A stretch of 61,701 bases of DNA. Source: Peribacillus frigoritolerans. GTDB lineage: Bacteria; Bacillota; Bacilli; Bacillales; DSM-1321. The notes under the pieces were generated by a model, which saw only the letters and a program-made list of their open reading frames with translations, was not told where the DNA came from and searched no databases. Positions 17,858-26,435 of this stretch are shown piece after piece. The stretch spans positions 830,001 to 891,701 of the forward strand of contig NZ_KV440950.1 in the NCBI RefSeq assembly GCF_001636405.1, read 5' to 3'. A program made the translations under genes and the position numbers. Each line of letters starts with the position of its first letter. Position 1 is the first letter of the stretch.

Positions 17858-18331
17858 ATGCCTTCAGTTGAAAGCTTTGAATTAGATCATAACGCTGTTA
17901 AAGCCCCATATGTTAGACATTGCGGTGTCCATAAGGTAGGAACAGACGGTGTTGTTAATAAATTTGATATCCGTTTTTGCCAGCCGAACAAACAAGCGAT
18001 GAAGCCGGACACGATCCATACCCTGGAACATTTGCTTGCATTCAATATCCGTAAGCATTCCGAGCGCTTCGATCACTTTGATATTATCGACATTTCGCCA
18101 ATGGGATGTCAAACAGGATATTACCTTGTGGTCAGCGGCGAGCCGACTGTGACGGAAATCATCGATGTTCTTGAAGATACATTCAAGGATGCTGTTACAA
18201 TTACCGAAATTCCTGCAGCAAACGAAAAACAATGCGGCCAAGCAAAATTGCATGATCTTGAAGGAGCTAAGAAATTAATGAATTTCTGGCTTGCACAAGA
18301 TAAAGAAGATCTTCATAAAGTTTTCGGTTAA
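17858..18331 (+). CDS. luxS: S-ribosylhomocysteine lyase LuxS (AI-2 synthesis)
   Basis: A 157-aa metalloenzyme that cleaves S-ribosylhomocysteine to homocysteine and DPD, the AI-2 precursor. Metal ligands are visible as HTLEH (His54, His58) and Cys126 in [12 protein letters not shown], with the catalytic Cys84 in [10 protein letters not shown]. Length is exactly the family size. The ATG follows AAGGAG. It is monocistronic, ended by a strong terminator, and the order yidD/luxS/ytzI/dps matches B. subtilis. Confidence 0.97.
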   Translation: MPSVESFELDHNAVKAPYVRHCGVHKVGTDGVVNKFDIRFCQPNKQAMKPDTIHTLEHLLAFNIRKHSERFDHFDIIDISPMGCQTGYYLVVSGEPTVTEIIDVLEDTFKDAVTITEIPAANEKQCGQAKLHDLEGAKKLMNFWLAQDKEDLHKVFG

Positions 18332-18332
18332 T

Positions 18333-18370
18333 AAAAAAGTTCCTGTCCATTTGTGACAGGAACTTTTTTC
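18333..18370 (+). terminator. Bidirectional terminator between luxS and ytzI
   Basis: GTTCCTGTC/GACAGGAAC stem flanked by six As on the left and Ts on the right. It ends at the ytzI stop codon and serves both convergent genes. Confidence 0.9.
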
Positions 18371-18524
18371 ATTTTTCGGGTTCTTCTTTTTTTCCCTCAT
18401 CCTCTGGCAAAGGTTTGACAGGATCCACTGTATGCTTGTAGCTGTATCCTTTTCCGATGGTTAAGACCGATAGTGCCAATACAATCAGAATGACAATAAT
18501 GGAGATAACTAAAACCGTAATCAT
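18369..18524 (-). CDS. ytzI: Small membrane protein YtzI
   Basis: A 51-aa protein with one N-terminal transmembrane helix (about residues 2-24, MITVLVISIIVILIVLALS) and a short hydrophilic, Pro/Glu/Lys-rich tail. It has an AGGAG ribosome site about 9 nt before the ATG. Size, topology and place next to luxS match B. subtilis YtzI as I recall it. The function is unknown. Confidence 0.85.
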   Translation of the reverse strand: MITVLVISIIVILIVLALSVLTIGKGYSYKHTVDPVKPLPEDEGKKEEPEK

Positions 18525-18587
18525 ACTTTACAGCTCCTAACGTTCACAATTTAGATTCATTTTAGCATAAGTACCGGGTCAGATAAT

Positions 18588-18612
18588 GTTTCAATTTTCG
18601 AATAGAGGGAAT
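18588..18612 (+). promoter_or_regulatory. Sigma-B-like promoter of dps
   Basis: GTTTCA (18588-18593) and GGGAAT (18607-18612) are separated by 13 bp, close to the general-stress consensus GTTTAA-N12-15-GGGTAT. B. subtilis dps is under sigma-B control. Confidence 0.6.
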
Positions 18613-18648
18613 TATAAAGGTATAACCAACTTACGGAGGTAGATATTT

Positions 18649-19089
18649 ATGGCTCAGAAAAAATTAGGAACTTTAGTGAATAAGGAAATTGCAAACTTCA
18701 GTGTTCTTTATACGAAAATTCATAATTACCATTGGTTCGTGAATGGACCGCACTTCTTTGAACTGCACCAAAAATTGGAAGAGTTATATAAAGAAGTGAC
18801 ATCCAACTATGACGAATTGGCTGAAAGACTATTGGCCATTGGTGAAAAGCCGGTTGCCACCCTTAAAGAGTACTTGGAATTAACGACGATCGAAGAAGCG
18901 ACAGGTAATGAAAATACAGAAGATATGGTCCAAAGCGTCATAAGTGATTTTGAAAAGCTTTCCGAAGAGTTCCTGGAAATCATCGAAGTTGCCGAACAAG
19001 AAGATCCGGTTACGGCCGATATGCTGACAGGCATGAAGAAAAGCTTAAACAAACATGCTTGGATGCTGCGTGCGTATTTAGGACATTAA
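18649..19089 (+). CDS. dps: Dps family DNA-protecting, iron-storing protein
   Basis: A 146-aa ferritin-like four-helix protein. The ferroxidase site is recognisable in helix A (HNYHWFVNGPHFFELH, about residues 25-40) and helix B (YDELAERLLAIGEKP, about 52-67). It should form a dodecamer that oxidises ferrous iron with peroxide and shields DNA. There is a strong CGGAGGT site before the ATG, and a sigma-B-like promoter lies upstream. A terminator follows immediately. Confidence 0.94.
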   Translation: MAQKKLGTLVNKEIANFSVLYTKIHNYHWFVNGPHFFELHQKLEELYKEVTSNYDELAERLLAIGEKPVATLKEYLELTTIEEATGNENTEDMVQSVISDFEKLSEEFLEIIEVAEQEDPVTADMLTGMKKSLNKHAWMLRAYLGH

Positions 19090-19097
19090 GATTTAGG

Positions 19098-19129
19098 AAA
19101 AGCCCTGCTTCGGTAGGGCTTTTTTTTTG
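19098..19129 (+). terminator. Terminator after dps
   Basis: Stem AGCCCT/AGGGCT with a GCTTCGGT loop, followed by a run of about nine Ts. Confidence 0.9.
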
Positions 19130-19185
19130 GTTAAACCTATAAAAAAGGCATCCATCAAAAGAGGGACACCTGACAGGGTATGTAT

Positions 19186-19443
19186 TTAATGAATATTCCT
19201 AGGCGGAAAATGTGTAGGTTTCGTGTCGCTCATACTATTTTGAGCAAACTTCCCTTTTAACGTTTCAATAATGTAAAGGCCCATTAAATTGGTTAGTTCC
19301 TGATCATCCATCTCTTGAAGCAATTCGAAAATTTCCTTGCGGTCAAGCTGTTCCAGAACCGCAAACGTAAGCATATCAATATCTTCTTCATCACCAGTCA
19401 TCTTATCACGGTACATATTGTATAATTCTTCAATTAACTTCAA
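19186..19443 (-). CDS. Small acidic conserved protein (DUF6154-like)
   Basis: An 85-aa acidic, probably helical protein containing MTGDEEDIDMLTFAVLEQLD and DDQELTNLMGLYIIETLK. It resembles a short Bacillus family I remember as DUF6154, but that name is from memory. The frame has a GTG three codons upstream (19452), but the GAGGTG ribosome site overlaps that codon, so the TTG at 19443 is preferred. There are no membrane segments. The function is unknown. Confidence 0.7.
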   Translation of the reverse strand: MKLIEELYNMYRDKMTGDEEDIDMLTFAVLEQLDRKEIFELLQEMDDQELTNLMGLYIIETLKGKFAQNSMSDTKPTHFPPRNIH

Positions 19444-19452
19444 AACTTTCAC

Positions 19453-19684
19453 CTCACATTTATTAGAAATCCGTTATCTCTTTATATGTAGGTTATCAAA
19501 AAAACCTCTGGGTGCATATAAAAATCTTAAGGGATGCTTGGGCTTATTATATGTTTTACCCTTTGAAAGATACTTTAATCTATTATTTAACATCTTTGTT
19601 CTTCTTTAAACAAAATTTTCCATTGTATGAAGTGGGGAAATACGTGAAAAATAAGCGTAGGATATATGGAAAGGGTGGATGAAT
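19453..19684. other. Intergenic region, nothing recognised
   Basis: About 230 nt of AT-rich sequence between two divergent genes. It must hold their promoters, but I see no clear -35/-10 pair, hairpin or repeat. Confidence 0.5.
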
Positions 19685-20029
19685 GTGTCTGAAGACAGGA
19701 AAAAATATTACATTTGGCTTCCGAATGGCCAGATATCACAAGATAGGGAAAGTTCTCCATGGAACTTCGAAATCGAGGCGACAGATAATGAAATCATCAA
19801 ATTACGTGAATTATTTGATTACAATTATTCAATAGGGGAAGAAAATTTTTACCGGGCACATGTCCCATACCTTCAATATCATTTTGACCGTGAAAATGAT
19901 AAGCAGGATATCACCCTTCAAAAAATTTACGAAATGATTTACGCCCTGGGTACTGAAGAAGGAAGACGGCATATAGAAAGCATGGGAATACTACAGGCAA
20001 AACCAACAGACGATGGCCTCGAATATTGA
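19685..20029 (+). CDS. Conserved hypothetical protein (114 aa)
   Basis: A soluble 114-aa protein with SPWNFEIEATDNEIIKLREL and the charged stretch FYRAHVPYLQYHFDREND. I recall similar Bacillus proteins annotated loosely as hydrolase/acyltransferase, but there is no catalytic motif I can point to. The GTG at 19685 is 6 nt after AAAGGGTGG; an ATG two codons earlier is too close to that site. The end of the gene is built into its own terminator stem. Confidence 0.75.
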   Translation: MSEDRKKYYIWLPNGQISQDRESSPWNFEIEATDNEIIKLRELFDYNYSIGEENFYRAHVPYLQYHFDRENDKQDITLQKIYEMIYALGTEEGRRHIESMGILQAKPTDDGLEY

Positions 20030-20046
20030 GGGTCCATCGTTTTTTT
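20010..20046 (+). terminator. Terminator overlapping the preceding stop codon
   Basis: ACGATGG-CCTC pairs with GAGG-TCCATCGT, with the TGA stop inside the hairpin, followed by six Ts. Confidence 0.8.
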
Positions 20047-20142
20047 GATGTAATCCAGATTCCCGCTGGATAGTGATTTTTTTTACCCATATAATGAAAC
20101 AAGGAGCATAGCACCATTTCTTATACGGAGAGAAGGGGAAAA

Positions 20143-20613
20143 ATGAAACGATTTCTTGATAAGAACGGATATAAGGTCGAATTCTCCGAGAATCCTGTCT
20201 TTGGAGAGCCTTGGCATGTTTTTGTGCTAAGCCGATATAAGGGCAGGTGGGTATTGACCAAACACAGAGAAAGGGGATTCGAGTTCCCTGGCGGTAAACG
20301 GGAAGCAGGGGAATCCATTGAAGAAACGGCCATACGGGAAGTTTATGAAGAAACGGGAGGCTTGGTGGGCCAGCTGCAATTTTTGGGACAATATAAAGTG
20401 CATGATCCAGTGAAGCCATTCGTTAAATCAATATACTATGCCGAATTGCGTGAAATAGAGAAGAAACAGAATTACCTGGAAACGGAAGGGCCAATCTTTA
20501 TGGAATCATTGCCGGATGTACTCGGTGAGGAGTTTAGCTTCATCATGAAAGATGAGATTGTACCTTTCAGCTTATCGAGACTGGATGATGGCACTTTGCA
20601 AAGAAACGAGTGA
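20143..20613 (+). CDS. ytkD: Nudix nucleoside-triphosphatase YtkD
   Basis: A 156-aa Nudix hydrolase. The Nudix box GGKREAGESIEETAIREVYEETGG (about residues 49-72) is split here only by normal variation: the REVYEET metal ligands are intact. B. subtilis YtkD hydrolyses damaged or canonical nucleoside triphosphates, acts as an antimutator and can trim RNA 5' ends. The position beside dps and the ytl genes matches B. subtilis. The TGA is followed within 10 nt by the first 21-bp repeat unit, so that array is probably part of the ytkD 3' UTR. Confidence 0.92.
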   Translation: MKRFLDKNGYKVEFSENPVFGEPWHVFVLSRYKGRWVLTKHRERGFEFPGGKREAGESIEETAIREVYEETGGLVGQLQFLGQYKVHDPVKPFVKSIYYAELREIEKKQNYLETEGPIFMESLPDVLGEEFSFIMKDEIVPFSLSRLDDGTLQRNE

Positions 20614-20621
20614 ATATCAGG

Positions 20622-20852
20622 AACTCACGAGTAAAACGGTAGAATTCACGAGTAAATCGCAAAAACTCACGAGTAAAAGTCCGAAACTCACGAGTAAATC
20701 GCGAAAACCCACGAGTAAAAGTCCGACTCACAAGTAAAACGGTAGAATTCACGAGTTAAGCTGGTGGAATTCACTCGTAAATCGGCGGAATTCATGAGTA
20801 AATGGTAGAAACTCAAGAGTAAATGTCCGAAACTCACGAGTAAATCGCCGAA
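20622..20852 (+). repeat. Array A: eleven 21-bp-phased ACTCACGAGTAAA units
   Basis: Cores start at 20623, 20644, 20665, 20686, 20707, 20726, 20747, 20769, 20790, 20811 and 20832, so nine of ten steps are 21 or 22 bp and one is 19. The core A(C/T)TCACGAGTAAA contains a dyad (ACTC..GAGT). The 8-nt linkers repeat in a few types (ACGGTAGA, TCGCCGAA, AGTCCGAA). It lies between ytkD and the convergent ytlD. Two further arrays are at 36.3 and 57.8 kb. Confidence 0.95.
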
Positions 20853-20886
20853 ACCAACTAAATTCATGTTTTAACTTAGCATGAGT

Positions 20887-20918
20887 GAAAAACTGCCGAG
20901 GGTTATCGGCAGTTTGGT
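20887..20918 (-). terminator. Terminator after ytlD
   Basis: A ten-base-pair stem AAACTGCCGA/TCGGCAGTTT with A/T runs on both sides. It can also end read-through from ytkD and array A. Confidence 0.8.
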
Positions 20919-21709
20919 CAGTCTTTGATTAATTTTCGCTCGAGAAGTTCGACTAGTTGATACATGATTGTGGCAAAGACGGCAATGATCATCAAGGCAA
21001 GCATTACAAGGGTGAAGTTGAAGACTTGAAAGCCATAAATGATTAGGTAGCCGAGTCCTTTGGCCGAAACAAGGAATTCCCCTACGATGACGCCGACCCA
21101 GGAGAGACCGACATTCACTTTCAAGGTCGAGATGATCGTTGGGAAGGAGGCGGGTAATATGGCTTCCCGAAAAGCTTGGGTTCTTGTGGCGCCAAAAGTT
21201 TGGAGTACTTTCAGGTAGTTCGGGTCCACTTCGCGAAATGCGGTGTAGACGACGATGGTGGTGATGATGATGGAGATGATCGCCCCCATCGAGATGATGG
21301 ATGGAAATCCAGGGCCGAATGCTACGATGATGATGGGGCCGAGTGCCACTTTCGGCATCGCATTTAAAATGACGAGATAAGGGTCAAGTATTTTGGATAA
21401 TCTTGGCGACCACCAAAGCAGGGATGCCAAGATCGTTCCAAGCAGTGTCCCTATGATAAAGCCGAGAACGGTCTCGAATAGCGTCACTCCGGAATGGGAT
21501 AGCAGGGTTCCATCACCCAATTTCTGTATGAAAAGATGCCACACTTTAGTCGGGGAGCTGAAGATGAGCGGATCGATCAGTTCCTTCCTGGATAAAAGTT
21601 CCCAACTGCTGAAAAAAACGATGAAAATCAGGATCTGATAAAAGCGAATGAGCCTGTTTTCTTTTTTTAATGAGGTTTTATATTGGTTATGAAGCTGTTC
21701 AATATTCAA
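20918..21709 (-). CDS. ytlD: ABC transporter permease YtlD (NitT/TauT type)
   Basis: A 263-aa permease with about six membrane segments. The EAA loop ([21 protein letters not shown], about residues 170-190) contacts the ATPase. It belongs to the nitrate/sulfonate/taurine importer group. The frame is open further upstream inside ytlC; the real start is judged to be the TTG at 21709, preceded by GGAAGGAG at 10 nt and overlapping the ytlC end by 11 bp. It is last in ytlA-ytlC-ytlD, and the substrate is not established. Confidence 0.9.
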   Translation of the reverse strand: MNIEQLHNQYKTSLKKENRLIRFYQILIFIVFFSSWELLSRKELIDPLIFSSPTKVWHLFIQKLGDGTLLSHSGVTLFETVLGFIIGTLLGTILASLLWWSPRLSKILDPYLVILNAMPKVALGPIIIVAFGPGFPSIISMGAIISIIITTIVVYTAFREVDPNYLKVLQTFGATRTQAFREAILPASFPTIISTLKVNVGLSWVGVIVGEFLVSAKGLGYLIIYGFQVFNFTLVMLALMIIAVFATIMYQLVELLERKLIKD

Positions 21710-22469
21710 GGCTCTCAAGCTCCTTCCAGATCGTTTGGAAAAGCATCGGATACTGCGGATGGTTGCGTGCATGGAAAGGCGTGAGTTCACGCAATTCATC
21801 GGGCACCATGAAGGTTTTGTGCACGCTTCCCGGGTTCGCGGAAAACAGAAAGATGCGGTCACTCATCGCAATGGCTTCACCGATATCATGGGTGACGAGC
21901 ACGGCTGTCTTTCCGAAGGATTTCAGGGTTTCAAAAACAAGGTCTTCCAGCTTCAACTTGGTTTGGTAATCAAGAGCTGAAAACGGTTCATCAAGCAAAA
22001 GGATTTTTGGGTCGACTGCCAGTGTCCGTGCCAGTGCAGCCCTTTGCCTCATTCCTCCCGATAGTTCGCGCGGATATAATTTTCCGGTGTCTCCCAATCC
22101 AACGTCACTTAAAAGTTTAAGCGTTTTTATTCTCTCGAGTCCTTCATCTTTTTTTATCAGTTTCAATCCTAATAATATATTTTCTTCTATCGTCTTCCAT
22201 GGAAATAGATAATCCTGCTGCAGCATATAGCCGATTGAAAGGTCGCTGTTGGCTTTCAGCGGTTTGTTTTCGAGCAGGATCTTTCCTGAAGTGGGCGGAA
22301 AGAGCCCGGCGATGATGGAAAGCAGGGTGGTTTTTCCGCAGCCGCTCGGACCTAGAAAAGAGACGAATTCACCTTTTTCAATGTCGAGGGAAATGTCCGC
22401 AAGTGCGGTCGCTGCCGTCTGATTTGAAAAATAAGTATGGTGAATGTCTTGGATTTTTAAAAAGCTCAT
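21699..22469 (-). CDS. ytlC: ABC transporter ATP-binding protein YtlC
   Basis: A 256-aa ABC ATPase of the NitT/TauT group. Walker [10 protein letters not shown] is at about residues 40-48, the Q-loop region [10 protein letters not shown] near 93, the signature [13 protein letters not shown] near 135, Walker [13 protein letters not shown] near 156, and the switch His in LVTHDIGEA near 192. There is a good AAGGAGG site before the ATG. Together with YtlD and YtlA it would power import of a small organic molecule. Confidence 0.94.
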   Translation of the reverse strand: MSFLKIQDIHHTYFSNQTAATALADISLDIEKGEFVSFLGPSGCGKTTLLSIIAGLFPPTSGKILLENKPLKANSDLSIGYMLQQDYLFPWKTIEENILLGLKLIKKDEGLERIKTLKLLSDVGLGDTGKLYPRELSGGMRQRAALARTLAVDPKILLLDEPFSALDYQTKLKLEDLVFETLKSFGKTAVLVTHDIGEAIAMSDRIFLFSANPGSVHKTFMVPDELRELTPFHARNHPQYPMLFQTIWKELESLEY

Positions 22470-22496
22470 CGGACATCCTCCTTACTTTTTGCTATG

Positions 22497-23498
22497 TTAT
22501 TTTGCGACTTCTTCAGCAAAGTCGGTATTGACCAGCTCTTCATGGCTAATACGTGTAGGAAGCTCGCCTGCTTCATCCATGATGTTTTGAAGATTGTTCC
22601 ATTCTTCTTCATCAAGAATGGGATCGGTGGCAAAGGATCCTTGTTCTTTGTAGCGGTTGATGACTGTTTCCATCGTCTCGAGGTTGGTATCCTCAAAATA
22701 CGGCTGAATGACTTCGGCAATTTCGGCAGCATCGTTTTCCTGAACCCAATCTTGTGCTTTCTTCAAGGCCCTCGTGAATTTTTCGACAGTCTCTTTGTCT
22801 TCTTTCAAATAGCTTTCTTTAGCCATATAAACTGTATATGGAAGATGACCGGACTCGGTGCCGAAAGAAGCGACGATATAGCCTTTTCCTTCTTTTTCAA
22901 ACACACTGGCCGTTGGTTCGAACAGTTGAACGAAATCGCCGGTTCCGGAAGCGAAGGCAGTTGCGACATTCGCGAAATCAATGTTCTGGATGAGGTTCAA
23001 ATCTTTTTTCGGGTCTATGTTATGTTTTTTCAATACGAACTCGCCGGCCATCTGCGGCATTCCGCCTTTACGCTGGCCTAGGAATGTAGAGTTTTTCAGC
23101 ATATCCCAATTGAAGTTGTCAATTTTTTCACGTGAAACAAGGAACGTTCCATCCGTCTGTGTTAATTGAGCGAAGTTGATGACGGGGTCATTCGAGCCTT
23201 GTGCCTGAACGTAAATCGATGTTTCGGAGCCAACGAGAGCAATATCCGCTCCATCAGAAAGAAGCGTGGTCATCGTCTTGTCGCCGCCTGCCGTCGTTTT
23301 CAAATCAATGCTGAGGCCCTCATCTTTAAAAAAACCTTTTTCGATCGCGACATATTGCGGTGTATAGAAAAGGGAGCGGGTTACTTCGGCAACCCTTACC
23401 TTCGTTGTTTCCTGTTCTTTTTTGCCGCATGCGCCAAGCGGGATCACCAGCACGCACAGAAGTAAAAATACGACACCTGCTTTACACCATTTTTTCAA
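22497..23498 (-). CDS. ytlA: ABC transporter substrate-binding lipoprotein YtlA
   Basis: A 333-aa secreted binding protein with a lipobox LGAC that places the anchor at Cys24. The fold is of the NMT1/SsuA type: YTPQYVAIEKGFFKDEGL near residue 45, GADIALVGSETSIY near 84 and GTGDFVQLFEPTASVF near 165. This group includes binders of sulfonates and of thiamine-precursor pyrimidines; which one applies is not visible. It is first gene of the ytlA-ytlC-ytlD unit, 27 bp before ytlC. Confidence 0.9.
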   Translation of the reverse strand: MKKWCKAGVVFLLLCVLVIPLGACGKKEQETTKVRVAEVTRSLFYTPQYVAIEKGFFKDEGLSIDLKTTAGGDKTMTTLLSDGADIALVGSETSIYVQAQGSNDPVINFAQLTQTDGTFLVSREKIDNFNWDMLKNSTFLGQRKGGMPQMAGEFVLKKHNIDPKKDLNLIQNIDFANVATAFASGTGDFVQLFEPTASVFEKEGKGYIVASFGTESGHLPYTVYMAKESYLKEDKETVEKFTRALKKAQDWVQENDAAEIAEVIQPYFEDTNLETMETVINRYKEQGSFATDPILDEEEWNNLQNIMDEAGELPTRISHEELVNTDFAEEVAK

Positions 23499-23632
23499 AA
23501 TGCCTTCCTCCTTGATATATGGGTATTTTGCCTACATTATCGTATGAACGGAAGAAAAAAATGTGAATCCTCTCAGGGGATAAAAACAAGCGGATGTTTT
23601 ACAATAAGAATAGAGAGAAAGGAGAGTGGAAA

Positions 23633-24421
23633 TTGGAGAACGGAACGATTATTTCAAAACAGCGGTTTCCATCACCGCATCCACGAATCCATCTTTATTC
23701 AGTTACGTACATATCACAAGGCTTGAAGGTAAAGGGGTTGCTGGCTGAACCGGTTGATGGCGAAATACATGATGCCTTCTTATATTTACGCGGCGGGATT
23801 AAAAATGTCGGCAAGGTGAGGCCTGCAAGGATCGTGCAGTATGCTGTAGAAGGTTTCATCGTTTTTGCTCCTTTTTATCGTGGAAATCAAGGCGGGGAGG
23901 GAGATGAGGATTTTGGAGGAGAGGATCGATTCGATGCGATATCAGGATTCAATCTTCTTGAACAGCATCCCCGAGTGAACAAGGATCACATTCATATCCT
24001 CGGATTCTCCCGTGGCGGCATCATGGCCCTTTGGACTGGGATATACTGCAGGAATGCAGCATCGATCGTCACATGGGGAGGTGTGTCGGATATGTTTTTA
24101 ACATATGTCGAACGGGTCGATATGCGTCGGATGATGAAGCGTGTCATCGGCGGAACACCTAAAAAATGCCCCGATCAATATGAATACCGTACCCCATTGT
24201 TTGCGATTGAAGATTTGAATGTACCCGTCCTGATCGTACATGGTGAAAAAGATGACAATGTCGCCATAGAACACGCATACCGGCTGGAAAAAAGGTTGAA
24301 AATGCATGACAAAGAGGTCGAAAGCTGGTATTTCCCTCAATTCACGCATTACTTCCCACCTGCCGTGAACAGAAAAGTAGTCGAAGATTTAACATCTTGG
24401 ATGAAAAGTAAAACCGAATAA
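23633..24421 (+). CDS. ytmA: Alpha/beta hydrolase YtmA (S9-like)
   Basis: A 262-aa alpha/beta hydrolase related to prolyl oligopeptidases (S9). The probable triad is Ser126 (GFSRGG), Asp207 (GEKDDN) and His239 (FTHYF). No signal peptide is seen, so it is cytoplasmic. The TTG at 23633 follows AAAGGAG by 8 nt and gives a length close to B. subtilis YtmA; an ATG 13 codons upstream lacks a good site. It is followed by ytmB, as in B. subtilis. Confidence 0.85.
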   Translation: MENGTIISKQRFPSPHPRIHLYSVTYISQGLKVKGLLAEPVDGEIHDAFLYLRGGIKNVGKVRPARIVQYAVEGFIVFAPFYRGNQGGEGDEDFGGEDRFDAISGFNLLEQHPRVNKDHIHILGFSRGGIMALWTGIYCRNAASIVTWGGVSDMFLTYVERVDMRRMMKRVIGGTPKKCPDQYEYRTPLFAIEDLNVPVLIVHGEKDDNVAIEHAYRLEKRLKMHDKEVESWYFPQFTHYFPPAVNRKVVEDLTSWMKSKTE

Positions 24422-24471
24422 TGATAGAATGAAGGATATACTAAGTATATTGGCAAGAGGAGGAGATACAC

Positions 24472-24714
24472 ATGGGCATGCCTATGGAGCTAAATACCAT
24501 GATCGTTACAAAAGGGAACGAAACCCGTGAAGAAGAAAACATTTTTCGGCTGGCGAAAGCTGGTTACAGGTTATACCCTATCGATATTCCAATCGATGTC
24601 CGCAAAACGATCCAATCTGATTCAAGCGGAACAGCCGTTATCCAAAAAATTGAATGGACCAGTGAAAAGACCATCATTACGTACCAACTGCTATCACTGA
24701 ATTCAACTAACTAA
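24472..24714 (+). CDS. ytmB: YtmB, DUF2584 family protein
   Basis: An 80-aa protein of the DUF2584 family, whose length and order after ytmA match B. subtilis. It is predicted to be a small soluble mixed alpha/beta protein with no catalytic motif. There is an AGGAGG site before the ATG and a strong terminator after the stop. The function is unknown. Confidence 0.88.
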   Translation: MGMPMELNTMIVTKGNETREEENIFRLAKAGYRLYPIDIPIDVRKTIQSDSSGTAVIQKIEWTSEKTIITYQLLSLNSTN

Positions 24715-24720
24715 ATAGAC

Positions 24721-24762
24721 AAGCGCTTGCCGGGAATCGCCTCGCTGCAAGCGCTTTTTTTG
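24721..24762 (+). terminator. Terminator after ytmB
   Basis: AAGCGCTTGC pairs with GCAAGCGCTT around a 16-nt loop, followed by a T-run. Confidence 0.88.
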
Positions 24763-24934
24763 TTTTGGCGGAATTCGACAGATGCGCGGATAATTCTGCC
24801 TGTGCGGAAAAAATCCGACCCAAGCAAAACGGGATTTTATCAGCGTAGAATCCCTGGCGGATATTCAATCTTCGAAATGATTGTCACGAAAAGAGTGGTA
24901 AAATGGTGTAAAGTGCATGAGGCGGGGTGGTTTG

Positions 24935-25399
24935 ATGATTTTGGTGAGTTCTTGTTTAGCGGGCCTTGAGGTTAGACACAATGGTACCCACAGCTTGGAT
25001 GAAGGAATTATGGCATTGATGAGGGAGAAAAAGGCTATAGCGGTTTGTCCTGAGTTGCTTGGCGGTTTTTCGACACCGAGGGAACCTGCTGAGATAGTTG
25101 GCGGTGAAGGTGGGGATGTCCTTGATGGAAAAGCGAAGATCATCGAAAAGTCGGGCAGGGATGTAACGGAATTGTACATAAAGGGAGCGAATCTTACGTT
25201 ATTGAAAGCCCAGGAGGTAGGGGCGACGTTAGTCGTTTTAAAAGAAAACAGTCCATCCTGCGGGAGTGCCACGATATATAATGGGGAATTCAAGGGGAAG
25301 AAGAAGGTCGGGAATGGAGTGACCGCGGCTTTGCTTAGGAGGCATGGGTTCACGATCATTTCAGAAGAAAGGTTATTCGATTATTTGGATGAAAAATGA
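24935..25399 (+). CDS. DUF523 family protein
   Basis: A 154-aa DUF523 protein. The conserved Cys-containing motifs are SSCLAGLEVRHNG at the N-terminus, VCPELLGGFSTPREPAEI (about 38-55) and KENSPSCGS (about 102-110), a pattern that suggests metal or thiol chemistry although no function is established. The ATG at 24935 gives the usual start MILVSS; an in-frame ATG six codons earlier falls inside the GGCGGGGTGG ribosome site. The next gene starts 43 bp on and may be co-transcribed. Confidence 0.88.
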   Translation: MILVSSCLAGLEVRHNGTHSLDEGIMALMREKKAIAVCPELLGGFSTPREPAEIVGGEGGDVLDGKAKIIEKSGRDVTELYIKGANLTLLKAQEVGATLVVLKENSPSCGSATIYNGEFKGKKKVGNGVTAALLRRHGFTIISEERLFDYLDEK

Positions 25400-25441
25400 G
25401 TAATGGCATTTTAGATAGTGCTTTTGAAAGAAGGGGAATAC

Positions 25442-26212
25442 ATGGAGGATATCAATCTCTATACTTTGCTATTTTTAGTACTTGCGGGTTTTATTGCCGC
25501 ATTCATCGATTCCGTAGTGGGCGGGGGCGGGTTAATTTCCATTCCTGCTTTATTGTTCACGGGCATATCGCCTTCAGCGGCACTTGCCACTAACAAGCTG
25601 GCGGGTACCATGGGGTCTTTAACGAGTACGATTTCATTCATTCGGGCTGGAAAAGTGGATTTCAAATTCGTCATCAAGCTGTTTCCGATCACCGTGATTG
25701 GAGCGGCGTTAGGAGCATACGTTGTACATTTCGTTTCCGCAGAGATATTGAAGCCCCTCATTTTGATCTTGTTGGTCATTGTCGCGATTTATACGTTGGT
25801 AAAAAAGGATTGGGGTAAAGACGCAAAGTATAAAGGGCTGACAAGGAAGAAAATGATTCTATTGATAATCATTATATTTGCGATTGGTTTTTATGATGGT
25901 TTTCTTGGACCAGGCACAGGTTCCTTTTTATTATTTTCATTTCTGATCATTGGGTTTGATTTTGTCCAGGCTGCCGGGAATGCAAGAATATTGAATTTTG
26001 GAAGCAATATTGCCGCACTTATCATTTTTTTATCTATGGGGACCGTCAATTTTGCCTATGGAATCCCGATGGGTCTTGCAATGGTCGCGGGAGCATTGGT
26101 AGGAACGAACTTCGCCATAAAGAAAGGTGCTTCCTATGTCCGTATCTTATTCATTTGCGTCACGATTTTATTGATTGGAAAAAATGTCCTTAATTATTTT
26201 CATATTTTTTGA
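25442..26212 (+). CDS. TSUP (TauE/SafE) family membrane transporter
   Basis: A 256-aa membrane protein of the TauE/SafE group, with about seven or eight hydrophobic segments and the family motifs GFIAAFIDSVVGGGGLISIPALL (N-terminal repeat) and GFYDGFLGPGTGSFLLF (C-terminal repeat). The group exports or imports small sulfur-containing anions. The ATG at 25442 follows AGAAGGGG. Confidence 0.88.
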   Translation: MEDINLYTLLFLVLAGFIAAFIDSVVGGGGLISIPALLFTGISPSAALATNKLAGTMGSLTSTISFIRAGKVDFKFVIKLFPITVIGAALGAYVVHFVSAEILKPLILILLVIVAIYTLVKKDWGKDAKYKGLTRKKMILLIIIIFAIGFYDGFLGPGTGSFLLFSFLIIGFDFVQAAGNARILNFGSNIAALIIFLSMGTVNFAYGIPMGLAMVAGALVGTNFAIKKGASYVRILFICVTILLIGKNVLNYFHIF

Positions 26213-26240
26213 TGGAGTGTTCAGCGAATGAATACCTATT

Positions 26241-26281
26241 AAAAATGGCCGGGGATACAAGGCATATTTTCGGCCATTTTT
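26241..26281 (+). terminator. Terminator after the TSUP transporter
   Basis: AAAAATGGCCG pairs with CGGCCATTTTT around a 19-nt loop. Confidence 0.75.
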
Positions 26282-26435
26282 AAACAAGGTCATTCGCTTC
26301 TTCATGTGCTGGGAAATCAGCTTCCCCGTAGGTTTGCAGTTCGGTAATCTCTGAATGAAATACTTCTGCATAAAAGGCCAATGCGACTATTGCTGTCCAT
26401 CAAAAATTAAATAGGAGGTAACTTGATTTTTCATA

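Noticed and set aside
20552..20737. Open frames with repeated TSKSPK-type peptides across array A, and similar ones across array C
   Set aside because: A 21-nt period keeps frames open for 7-codon repeats on both strands. No ribosome site is present, and linkers vary without regard to frame.
20622..20852. CRISPR-like array
   Set aside because: Spacers are only 8 nt and fall into a few recurrent types, the period is 21 bp, and there are no cas genes in the window.
21710..21862. N-terminal extension of ytlD
   Set aside because: It lies wholly within ytlC in another frame and has no hydrophobic or family features; the TTG at 21709 has the ribosome site.
24727..24969. 80-aa plus-strand ORF between ytmB and the DUF523 gene
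   Set aside because: It starts inside the ytmB terminator, overlaps the DUF523 gene start and has no ribosome site.
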